Below, piece after piece: positions 33,478-43,969 of a stretch of DNA of 64,000 nt (position 1 is its first letter; every line of letters starts with the position of its first letter). Source of the DNA: Symsagittifera roscoffensis (lineage: Eukaryota; Xenacoelomorpha; Acoela; Convolutidae); the NCBI RefSeq assembly GCF_963678635.1, contig NC_087071.1, positions 24,318,013 through 24,382,012 on the forward strand, written 5' to 3'. The notes beneath the pieces were generated by a model. The model saw only the letters and a list, made by a program, of their open reading frames with translations, did no database searches and was not told where the DNA came from. The translations under genes were made by a program, and so were the position numbers.

Positions 33478-33699
33478 TAGGTCTGAAAGAACTGCCAAAT
33501 GCTTGCTACCGCAGGAACTGCTTGGAAATATAATCAAAGGTCAAAAGTATCATAGTAACCGAAGTTACGATCAGGAGTCCCTTCATCGCGTTTTGCAGTC
33601 AAAATCCGTGGAATTTTCCAGATATGGAAAAAATAATGATCAAAGAAAATGACAAGTGTTGATGTCCTTACAATTAAAATCGGGTTACTTTTCTTCAAT

Positions 33700-36130
33700 A
33701 AGAACACGCAACTCGACACGAGAAAATGTAATGCACGAGAAAACACGAGAAAATATTATTACACCAGTCTCAAACGAAACAATTCCTTTCCATCCATCGA
33801 TATTTGATCAGATGAACGGTCAACATATCAAGAAGGCAGCCATGAGAACGCACGGATCGCATGGACCATCTGGCCTCGATGCGAATGAATAGAGACGTAT
33901 TCTAACACACTTCGGGCAACAATCAGTTGAAATTTCAAAAACAATTGCTAAAATTGCCAAAAAATTGGCCACAGAAGAACTAAATCCAGAACTAATGGAA
34001 CCATATAACGCATGCAGATTAATACCCTTAGATAAGAATCCAGGGGTAAGACCCATAGGCATAGGAGAAGTTATACTAAGGATAATAGGGAGAACAATAA
34101 CTAAATGACTAAAAAACGAACTCATGTCGCTCGGTTCAAACTACCAACTCTGCCTAGGACAAAAATGTGGCATTGAATATGCGATCCACACGCTAAGAGA
34201 TCAATACAGCAAAACTTCCGCCGATGCTGTTTTACTGATAGATGCCGAAAACGCTTTCAACTCGCTGAACCGAAAGCTGGCATTAAAAAACATCGAAAAT
34301 ACCTGCCCTTCCCTTTTAACAGCGATTAAGAACTCCTACTCCAATCCACCTAAACTATTCGTTAACAAAAAAACAATCTACACTCAAGAAGGGACAAACC
34401 AGGGGGGTCCACTAGCAATGGCCATGTACGGTCTAGCCATAATACCTCTCTTAAAACTTTTATCAGTAAACGATGTAACCCAGAAATGGTACGCAGACGA
34501 CGGAAACGCAGTCGGTAAATTAAGCAATCTACGAACCGTCCTCGATAAAATTGTATCACTGGTTAAATTTTTCGGCTACCACGTGAAAGCATCCAAATGC
34601 CAACTCATTGTCAAAGATGAAAAACTCGGTGAAGCTCAGAAAATTTTCGCAAATACACGAATCACTATAAAGGCAGCAGCCCGACTGCTTGATTCAGTTA
34701 TAGCAACAGAATCTGAATGTAAAAAATTCCTCGAATTTCAACAGAATGAGCAAATCAACATTTTGAAAAAACTAACGAAAATTGCTAAAAACTCCCCTCA
34801 AAACGTTCATGCCTGCTATACTAAAGGAGTTCAAGAAAAGCTTTCATTTCTTGCCAGGACAACGCCTAACACTATGGAAAACTTAGAAATATGTGAAAAA
34901 ATTATCAAAGAACAATTATTACCTAACCTAGTCGGTAAAGACACTTTAAGCCCCCAGTTCCGTGAGATATCTTCCTTACCCCTTAAAATGGGCGGACTTA
35001 ACATCAAGCTACCATCCGATCATGAAAACTACCTAGAATGGTCTAAAGAAACATCACTGGTACTGGAATTTCAAGATCCTATTACAGCAGTAACACAGCA
35101 AGAAAAAATATGTACGAAAATCAAAAAATTGAAAACTGATAGAACAAATTGAAAAAAACAAACATCATTAACTCCTTAAATGAAACAGATAAATACGCAA
35201 TCGACCTGGCCTCTGAAAAGGGAGCCTCTAACTGGCTCAACGCTTTACCATTGAGCAGATACAACTTCAACCTGAATAAATTAGAGTTCAGAGATGGTAT
35301 TTACTTAAGATACGGATGGGAGCCAACCAAAACCCCACTCACATGTGCATGTAGTGCTGATTTTTACTTGACCCATGCGCTTCACTGTGCAAAGGGTTGT
35401 TACACACACAAAAGACACCATGAAATCAGAGACACATTCGCCAACCTCATGAACGAGGTTTGCCATGACGTCGAGATTGAGCTGAAACTTCAGCCGTTGC
35501 AAGGCGAAAGCTTTGTTAACAATTCAACTACAACTGAAGATGAGGCACGACTTGACATTAAGGCAAGCGGACTCTGGGGTTCACGATTCAGCCGCGCTTT
35601 CTTTGATGTGAAAATTTTCAACCCCCATGCCAAAACATTGCGAAAACTGCATAAGGATGCATACAAATACCACGAAACGCTGAAGAACTCCAATATCAGC
35701 AAAGAATTTTAAACGTAGAGCAGAGTAGCTTCTGCCCGCTTATTTTTGGATGCACCGGTGGCGCTGCTCCAACAGCCACGCGGACGATGCAGCGATTGGC
35801 CGAAAAACTAAGTGAAAAAAGGCAAGAAAGCAAGAAAGCTATCCAGAATCTATGAACTACATAAGAACTAAAATAAGCTTCGCGCTCCTGAGGAGCTCAA
35901 TACTTTGTATAAGAGGGTGCAGATCGCTACTCAAAGTTCAACTTATCGACAACTCCCTAAGCGCTATTGTAGAGGAAGGATGGCTAAGATAAATTAACAT
36001 TATGACGATGCATTTAATGCTGATTTATGACTTCATTGCTGATATATATGCATTTTTATATCGCTGGTATGGCCCTATCCAGCTTGTGCACTTACCGTAA
36101 CTAAACGGAAGGGCCTCTTTTGTAATTTAG
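33700..36130 (+). mobile_element. LINE-type RT/CCHC/nuclease-like element, copy C, best preserved
   Basis: One frame runs from before 33750 (TIPFHPSIFDQM) through THGSHGPSGLDANE to 35152, broken only by TAG near 33890 and TGA near 34106. RT motifs: RLIPLDKNPGVRPIGIGEV, LLIDAENAFNSLNRK, QEGTNQGGPLAMAMYGLAI, active site WYADDGNAVG, then FGYHVKASKCQLIVK. The 342-codon frame 34124-35152 covers palm and thumb. After a frameshift at about 35150, 35149-35712 encodes KGASNWLNALPLSRYNFNL, a Cys/His cluster (CACSADFYLTHALHCAKG), HHEIRDTF and RLDIKASGLW...FFDVKIF, resembling a PD-(D/E)XK nuclease. The RT type with GGPLAMAMY recalls a family abundant in cnidarian and sponge genomes. It lies upstream of CCDC186. 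Confidence 0.85.
36064..36122 (+). other. Conserved 3' UTR stem-loop of the RT/CCHC element
   Basis: GGCCC at 36071-36075 pairs with GGGCC at 36111-36115, enclosing a second stem CCGT/ACGG with loop AACTAA (36095-36108). The same sequence occurs at 32161-32219. The 5' half is also kept at 12640-12700 on the minus strand. Its position just before the 3' end fits a reverse-transcriptase template-recognition hairpin. Confidence 0.6.
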
Positions 36131-36398
36131 TTTTTTTTTTAGAAAATATAATATACTAATTTTTTATCATGATGGTTTAGAACCAAATTGTATGTGATTT
36201 ATTGTAAATAACATTTGTAAATTGATGTTTTATCGTCATTTAGATTAGTTTGTTGTAAAAATCCTGACGATGCACATAGTTGCGAAAACATTTGAAATTT
36301 ACTTTTTAGCAAAAATTTCTTCACAACCAATTTAAATTTCTAGCGATCAGTCGGTTCATTTTAAAGTCTTATTTTTAATTTCGCTTTTAATCGTCCGC

Positions 36399-39185
36399 AT
36401 GTTTGACCTCGAAACTTTCCGAAATTTGAACGACGAATTGAAATACGAGCTGTATAAAGACTTGATCGAAAATGTTACTTATTTTAAACGAATTATCGAA
36501 AACTTAACTGTATCAACGAAAGATGAAGAAAAAGGAAACAAACTTATTGATCTAGAAAATTTCAAAAAACACGGGCAATTCGAAAATTGCAGAAAACAAA
36601 TTTGAAAATGAATGGAGCAAGTTTGAACCTCGGAGCAGAAATCAGAACAAACGAAGTGAAAATAACCAAGAAAGCAAGAATAACCAAGAAATCAGAATAC
36701 AAGCAACCAATATTCAAGAAGAAAAATTCGACCAACAACGAAAAAATTTATTTTTACCACGAGAAGGAGAATATTCTGGCCTATTACTGGTAGACTCAAT
36801 TGTTAACAGAATCAATGGGGAACAAATATCGGAAAATGTGTTGGCGAGAGGATTTGGTGGGCACACAATTTTTGCATTGCTGGAACGCGTGAGAATTAGT
36901 AAATCGCGACATTTTAAACATGTAACTACGCTAATTGGAATAAATGACTGCCTCTCAAATGATTTCGACGCGAAGGAAGCCGTGAGTAGCTTAAAAAAAC
37001 TAATTTATCTCGTAAATCATAAATTCTCCCGAGAAACAATTTCACTATGTACTGTAACTCCCTTAGGCTTTTAGAAAAGATTTTAATCCAAATGTACAGA
37101 AGCTAAACAAGCAATTCTTAATTTAGTACGGAATGTAAAGGACTTGGGCGAAGTAAAATTGGATATTTTAGACATAAACAAAAATTTTAGTCAAAATACC
37201 GATGCGCTTAGCTCGGATGGTTTGCATCCTTCTGATGGGGGTGTTGAAATTTTGGTGCAAAGTTTTAGAGATTCTTTTAGAGGTTCTGATATTAATGCAA
37301 ACACATGTGAGATTACAACCCGCCCCAGAATGAAGCAAACCCAACAATCATCAAATTTAGATCCAAAAACGGCAGATATGATACAATTTTTCCAAAACGG
37401 TACAAAACTGTTTAGGAAATACTAGTTTCGCATTTTTTCTTGGTGCAAACTTTGGCGATTATTTGATTTATTATGCTGAATATTAAATTCTGGTTGTTTT
37501 GTGCAATTTTTCTAATTTCCAAGGCTCAGATGGAAAATATAGAAAAAACCATTGTTTACTGGGGCTATCTAAGCTGCCATCAAAAGATATTAACATCGAA
37601 ATGTGGGCTAAATGAGCGGAGAGCTACCGCACTGACTCATCTTTTCCTTTTTGCGTTGCTACTAACCCAAAGTGAGGATGTTGAAAAAAACCCTGGTCCT
37701 ATTGAAACCATTGAAACAGTCTACGGCATCTGCTCAAAAAGTTGTGCAAATCTTAAATTTATTCATTTGAATTTTCAAAGTATTATTAGAAAACGGATGC
37801 AATTGAAAAAATTTCTTGATGATATGGGCGAAAATACAATTATAGGAATTTCCGAAACGTGGCTAAAAATGAAGATAGTGACAATTTATGGAATCTCCAC
37901 TCTAGAACGCATGCGATGTTCAGATATGATAGCAATCAGCGGTTAAAAAGAAAGGCGGTGGCATTTTGTTATATATACCAGTCAAATTGGCTCCGAAATT
38001 GAGGCCTGATTTAAATTTATTTGATAAAGAAAAATATGAGTCAGTGTGGGTTGAGTGCAAATCTACATTTAACATTTCCATTAGAGAAAAAATGTTAGTT
38101 ATTTTGTGTTATAATCCAAGCAGATCAAACTTTATTGATTTTTTGGAACAATTAACGCTTAACAGAGATAATGCATTTTCAGTTTCTAATAAAATTGCGC
38201 TTCTGGGTGATTATAACATAAATTACCTGGATAGCAAAGAAAAAGAAAATTTAGATTCTATAATTATTCCATATAGATTGAAGGTTTTTTGTCCAAACGA
38301 TGAGACCAGAATTAGTTCCTCAACTAAAACTCATATCGACTACATTATCAGTGACTATGAAACAAACGGCATTTAATTTTGTTTTGATACACCATATAAA
38401 ACCGACCATTTTGCTTCATTTATTTTGACGGATATAAAATGCGGCAAAAGTTTACCGATAATAATTTCGACTTTCAATAAGAAAAATTATCAGAAAAACG
38501 AATTTTGCAATACACTCTCCGCTCTTCCTTGGTATCTCTTATATCAATGTACAGACGCACTAAACATGTTCTCGACGATGATTTATTTAATTTCTAGTGC
38601 TCTTCAGCAACATGCTCCTATCGAAAAAAAGTTTGTTTGTAATTTTAAACCAAAAAATGTGTTGAAAACGGAATGGTTCGATTCAGAATGTCAGCAATTG
38701 TTGATTAGGAAACGGAATTCACTCAGATCATATCGCAGTCAAAGCACAAGCGATAATTGGTCAAAGTACCAATTTTTACGTAATCAAATGAGCCAATTGA
38801 TTAGAAGTAAACAACTCGATCATTCAAAAAATTGTTTTTCACTTCTCAGCACTATCCAACAAAAATGGAAAAATATTAACCAAGTTAGAGGTACATGTTC
38901 TGGCAACAATCGAATTGCAGTTCTACGAAATTCCTTTAGTGAAATGATAACCCAAGACAAAAAAATTGCCAATCATTTAAATCATATTTTTTCAAACTTA
39001 GGCGAATTTTTCGGCGCTAAAAAGCCTCCGAATTACAACAAATCTGCCTCTGAATCTGCGCCTTTCCATTTTCAACACATTACAGTGAAGCAATGCTTTG
39101 ATATAGTTCAAAAAATCAATGTCAGAAAACCACTCGGACCTTGTACCGTACCTGCTTAGGCAATCATTGACGGTCAATCAGTTAT
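36399..39185 (+). pseudogene. CR1-like LINE, 5' portion: ORF1 with SGNH domain, 2A-like peptide, APE endonuclease, start of RT
   Basis: ORF1 remnants: a charged N-terminus (36399-36605), then an SGNH hydrolase-type domain in frames 36770-37074 and 37144-37425 with VDSIVNRI (block I), GFGGHT (block II), IGINDC (block III) and DGLHPSDGG (block V). ORF2 starts at 37473: about 68 residues, then the 2A-like DVEKNPGP. Next come APE-type endonuclease segments in three frames (LNFQSIIRK, IIGISETWLK, LLGDYNINY, THIDYIISDYE), an RT-linker and the first RT motif RKPLGPCTVPA at 39120-39155. The match stops near 39185, so the 3' end was lost. Broken by frameshifts near 37945, 38380 and in ORF1. Confidence 0.85.
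37473..37946 (+). CDS. LINE ORF2 N-terminus with 2A-like ribosome-skipping peptide
   Basis: 157-codon frame. A hydrophobic start (LNIKFWLFCAIFLISKA) and a Leu-rich segment precede SEDVEKNPGP. The D-V-E-x-N-P-G-P motif, at 37677-37700, is the consensus at which the ribosome skips a peptide bond between the last G and P. Similar 2A peptides are known at the N-terminus of some CR1/L2-type and trypanosome LINE ORF2 proteins. APE endonuclease sequence begins about 20 residues after it (HLNFQSIIRK). Confidence 0.8.
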   Translation: MLNIKFWLFCAIFLISKAQMENIEKTIVYWGYLSCHQKILTSKCGLNERRATALTHLFLFALLLTQSEDVEKNPGPIETIETVYGICSKSCANLKFIHLNFQSIIRKRMQLKKFLDDMGENTIIGISETWLKMKIVTIYGISTLERMRCSDMIAISG

Positions 39186-39189
39186 AGTT

Positions 39190-39780
39190 CCACATTGGTT
39201 TTTTGTAGATATTGCCGAAGTTTCAAAAATTTTATCTGTAAAATGTGGTTTGTACCCTTTTTGAAACAGTATATTTTTTTTCGAAATTCTCACTCTATCC
39301 CCAATTTTGGATTTTGGTTTCGTGTATTTCATGAAATAGTTTTATACAAAATTGTTTAAAAAAATCATTAGTTTTCCGATTTCTTGGAGATTTTCCAATA
39401 GATCGATTTTACGATAGTTCAACGAAGAATCAAATTTTTACAATGATCTTCAATGTAACGGTGTATTTCGTGGTTTGAAGAGTGAATTGCCGTCTCTCTG
39501 TAAATGCAGCTTTTTGTTTCACTGATTGTTGAGTAAACTTCAATTTTTTCCTCCTTGCAAAACCTTAAAAAATTCCTCCATTTTCTGTTCCTTTATCATC
39601 CTAAAATTTTCAGGAGTGTTGTGTGAGAAAAATTTGTTTTGAAGGCTTGTAAAGTGTCTTTGGCATACTTTATTTTCACTATTTGAACTCTGACAAATCT
39701 CGGAAAATGTCAATAACAAATAATAAACACTTCTCTTTATTGTTTCGAATAGCTACAAAAACGAAGTCAATATAAAAGAG
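39190..39780. other. Intergenic AT-rich stretch, no feature seen
   Basis: Between the truncated LINE and the integrase-like fragment. No ORF, repeat array or motif recognised. Confidence 0.5.
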
Positions 39781-39787
39781 TTTATTG

Positions 39788-40170
39788 TTATTTTAGAAAA
39801 ATTTGAAGTCTCCGGAAACGCTTGACTAGTGGACCAAACTTTGTATACGATGTCTTGGTTTGTGAGTGTTGTTCTACTTTCTTTTCTGATGAACCACTCG
39901 CTTTACTCAAGTTTTGGATAGATCCGTACGCAGCTCTACTTCTAGAATACAATTTGTTTAGTCTTGTTTTTTCAGATTTTGAAAGGGATCCAATTTCCTC
40001 TGTCTTTTGTTTCGGCATTCTTGTTGATAACAAGTTTAAGTGCGTGTTGAGTTGCTTTCAAAATATATTAGCATCTGGAATTTCGATGCTTTTTCGCTTT
40101 AGTGCACACACAAAGTCTATAAAAGATTCTTTTGTATCTCAAACATCTGATATGATGTTGTCAGACTGAC
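39788..40170 (-). pseudogene. Transposon integrase-like N-terminal fragment
   Basis: The minus-strand frame 39788-40033 contains SKSEKTRLNKLYSRSRAAYG, NLSKASGSSEKKVEQH and TKTSYTKFGPLVKRFRRLQ. This pattern (helical region, then TSYTKF and a basic tail) is what I know from the N-terminal part of a widespread group of transposon-derived integrases. The catalytic DDE core is absent, so the fragment is dead. Homologous-looking sequence continues rightwards in another frame (DFVCALKRKSIEIPDAN). Confidence 0.5.
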
Positions 40171-41553
40171 TGAGTTTAATTCTAGGAAATTCGAAAAGGG
40201 ACTGTAAAAAGAACCAATTTTTTGGTACAATCTCCACTTTTTCTCGCTTTTGTTCCATTTTCTGTTTTTTTGGATGTTTACTTTGTGATTTATAAAAACC
40301 TATGGAAATAAAAGAAACTGTTCCATACTATGTCAATCGTTTAAGGACAAAAGGGAGATAATAGATATCAATTGTAACCATTTAATTGAACTTAAAATAA
40401 TTCTTCTTTTGTGTTGAGGAGTTCTTTTTTGTGTTAGTTCTGAATTTGTTTTTCGAAGTTTTACTACGTCTTCTTTTCGAAGGTCTCGATGTTCTCTCTC
40501 CTCTTAAAGTGTTTACTAATTACTCGCTCAGAAAATGAATGAAATTTTTTTGGACAATTATGAATTAGGGAAGTCTTAGGGAAAAATTTTGAAAAATTGG
40601 GAGAATAGAGACGTATTGTGTACTCATCTTCCAATAAATTTGTCTCTATTTCAGTTGATAGATACATTTTAGTTGGAATTGAGCCACTTGTAGAGCAATT
40701 CCTACGTGAATCAACTGTTTATTGGTTTGAACCAATAAGTAGGTGACGATAAGGAACTGATGTTGCACCTTGATACCACTTTTTCGTGTGTGTTTTGTAA
40801 CTTTACATCTCTTCATAGTTTGCTTTGATGAAATAAATTGTGTTTGATGTATATTGTATTCAGACCCTTGTGTCTTCCAGCAGTGGCAGTTTTTACAAAT
40901 TGTTTCGAGTTTGAAATTTTTTCACAAGAATTTTTAAATAAAGGCAGATACTTAGCTCTGTTGTTGGTAAGACTTTCAATCAAATCAAAATCAAGTTCTT
41001 CGATAAATTCAAGGTTTTTTCTTTGCCTTTGACTATAAAAAGCTGGATATTGTTGATAAAGGTAAAAATAAATTTGTCAAATGCTTGTTGAAATGTATCA
41101 ATTTTTTCACCAAGGAAAAAAAGATGAAGTTTTCCAGATTCACTTGGTCCAAGCAGGGAAAAAAACGCGTTCTTTGGTAGATATTAATTTGTTCATAGCT
41201 TTGGAGAAGGTAGAATTCAAACAAATGTACTTGATAAGATAGCTACCCAAACTGTCTTTTCTTCACATGTTGTGGATAACATTATTCGAACGATTGCACA
41301 TACTAGCATCAACACTTAAACAACAAGAAATTGGCACCGAAAAACTAAAAGAGATCCGTAAAGTGTACATCCAAACAACTTCCATGATTTTCGTTCATGA
41401 TTTGATTTTCTTCATCAAAAACAAATTTTCCTAAACTGACGGGCTTTTCACATTGATCGACTCTCTAAAATCTAGAAAAAATTTTGACAATAACGTTTAA
41501 AAAAACTTTAAAAAGGTAGTACAAAAAGTAAGTAAGTATAATGATTTAACATT

Positions 41554-42222
41554 TTAAAAAAAAGACATCAAGTCCGTTTTCCGTATGCAAATGCTTTTTT
41601 TTGCACAGTGAAGAGTTTTTGCATGATGAAATGGGTAGCTGCTACACCTCCAATCAAATTCGTCATCTTTAAATATCAAGTACTGAACTTTTGGGTAAGT
41701 GTAGTTATCCAAGTTTATAACCTTTGTATCCCAAAAATTCTGACAGAATCTTACAGTTTTCATAACCTTTAGCAAAAAATTCCGTGTCCGAGGCTTCCAC
41801 ATTTTTTTCGTAGAAAGAAAGGAATATCCTACAGATTGTCCATCCTTACACACTACTAATTCTTTCACTATTTTGTTTTCAATACGTTCAACATCCAAAA
41901 CAACCAGGCTCAATATGTTAAAAGTTTTCTCTGGAGTTTTCGGTTAAAATGATTACCATTTGAACAATGCATATTCTGATGAAGCGAATTTTTCAACATA
42001 TAAACAGAAAAGTAGTGCAGTCAGGTGACCATGAAAGCTTGAACTGGGGAGACTAGGTGCAACATAACAATACCAGGTCCTTTTAGATTTCACATATCCA
42101 GCAGAGTCATTTAGAATTGCATGTAGTCTAAAGATTTTGGAGCTTTCAAAAATTAATCCATACAGGAATTTACCTATCCAATCAGACCTCCTGAAGGATT
42201 TGTGGTCCATTTTTTTGCACAC
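41554..42222 (-). pseudogene. Two transposon-associated ORF fragments of unknown function
   Basis: 41554-41913: 119 codons starting MSLVVLDVERIENKIVKELV, with TKVINLDNYTYPKVQYL and FDWRCSSYPFHHAKTLHCAK, a pattern I associate with mobile-element proteins but cannot name. 41953-42222: 89 codons with SFRRSDWIGKFLYGLIFES and APSLPSSSFHGHLTALLF. Both are on the strand of the integrase-like fragment and could come from one decayed element spanning 39.8-43.6 kb. Confidence 0.4.
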
Positions 42223-42429
42223 TTATGTCAGACTCCAAAAGAATACGGGTACAAAGAATTAAATTTTTTTCTGTTTGTATTTGATGAAAAATCTTGCTTC
42301 ATAATCCAAAAAATATGAGAAGTTCTTTCAATTTTTCTACGTTAATTTCGTTCATTTTCTACAGTGCATTCGTCAAAATAGATAAAAGTTTTTTTCCGAA
42401 TTTCACTACATAACCTCCATGTTAATCCA

Positions 42430-43214
42430 AACTTGTAGAATTTGGACGTAGACTCACAAAAATTTCATTTTGAGAGGACTCTGCTTAATGGTAGAAAAAA
42501 ATTCACATAAGATCTCGACCGGATACCAAAAAAATATAACTGATAGAATGTCGAAGAAATGAAAATCATTGGAAAAATAGCAGTTTTTACATGCGACATT
42601 TTTTGGGACTTTTCTTGAGGAAAAATTTGATAAAGTCTCAATTTCTTACAAATTTTTAAGATTAAACTTCTTGAAAAACCATTAATCCAACTCATACTGT
42701 TCAACACCAATGCTAAACAAAATAAAATTTGAGGATAAATATTTAAATTAAAAGACAAAAAAAACACAAGTTGTTGTACATGAAGGAAGTTTATCAAGTA
42801 ATTTATCATATTCTCTTCTTTGTAGTTGTAAATATTGCTACTTTTCCCTTGATTTTCACTTTTTCGACCTTCTATCAGTTCTGTTTTAGGTATCGGATCG
42901 ATATCCTATGTGAATATTTTTCTACCATAATGCAGAGTTCACTCAAAATGAGATGTTTGTGAGTCTACGTCCATTCTGCAAGTTTCGTAAAATTCTTGAT
43001 TCTATAACATGATACATTTTTTAGGCCTTTTCTTGAGGAAAAATTTGATAAAGTCTCAATTTCATACAAACTTTTAAGATTAAACTTCTTGAAAAACCAT
43101 TAATCCAACTCATACTGTTCAACACCAATGCTAAACGAAAAAAAAAGTTTTGAGGATAATATTTAAATTAAAAGACAAAACTCAGAAAAAAACACAATTT
43201 GTTGTACATAAAGG
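42430..43214. repeat. Mosaic of inverted and direct repeats
   Basis: Block A (42430-42585) is repeated inverted at 42828-42980; compare GACGTAGACTCACAAAAATT with GTGAGTCTACGTCC. Block B (42589-42785), starting near TTTTCTTGAGGAAAAATTTG, is repeated directly at 43013-43214. The order is A, B, inverted A, B. Confidence 0.85.
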
Positions 43215-43273
43215 TTCTCAACAAACATATAATCTCCCAAAATTCGGGACAGTTCTTTGAATTTGTTCAAAGT

Positions 43274-43600
43274 TTAGTTGACATAGGCAACTTGTTTCAT
43301 TGCTTCATTCTCTTTTGCAGTGAAGAGTCGAGTCTGGAGGTAGGTAAGTTTGTTAACATTGTACTTCTTGATCGTGAGAAAATTTTGTCTTCTATTGAAA
43401 ATTGCTATGTCATACAATTTGTTGCAGTTGGCAAGCTCCTGATCCATAGTTGACCCCTTGTCAGAAGTGAGTTCCAATAAAGGAACGAGTCCAAGGTTTT
43501 CAGCGTCGAGAATAACAGTATTTCTAATTGCCGAGATTTTTGCGAAAAAACTAAACATTTCAGCACAAAATCCAAAAAAAAATACCGGTTTTCTGACCAT
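43274..43600 (-). pseudogene. Transposon-associated ORF fragment, 108 codons, unknown family
   Basis: Contains RNTVILDAENLGLVPLLEL, DQELANCNKLYDIAIFNRRQ and KYNVNKLTYLQTRLF. The composition is protein-like and the strand matches the fragments at 39.8 and 41.6 kb. No domain recognised. Confidence 0.35.
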
Positions 43601-43631
43601 TCACTTACCATCACAATGAAATCTTACCACT

Positions 43632-43842
43632 CTCTATCTTAATACATTGGGAAACCTATTCCCTATCTTAAAACAGTAAATAATTAATCCTTATACATAG
43701 GGAAATATATACACTACCCTAATACATGGGAAATTCGGCGCCAAAAAAAACTCACCATCTGAACTTAGGTATCTCAATACATTGAGAAACATATTACCTA
43801 TCTTAATACATTGGGAAATCTATTCCATATCTTTATACATAG
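43632..43842. repeat. Degenerate minisatellite, about 30-35 bp units
   Basis: CTATCTTAATACATTGGGAA followed by ACCTATTC recurs with variation about six times (near 43636, 43661, 43692, 43716, 43769, 43799, 43830). Confidence 0.7.
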
Positions 43843-43969
43843 TTTGCAGACCGGATGCTCTTTTCCATCTTAATACATGCGGATTTGCACCCACCCCCCA
43901 CTTCTCACTCTTCTACTACCTACGAAGCTCCGTATTGTCTCTTATTAATCCGTGGATGTTAGTTTAGAA

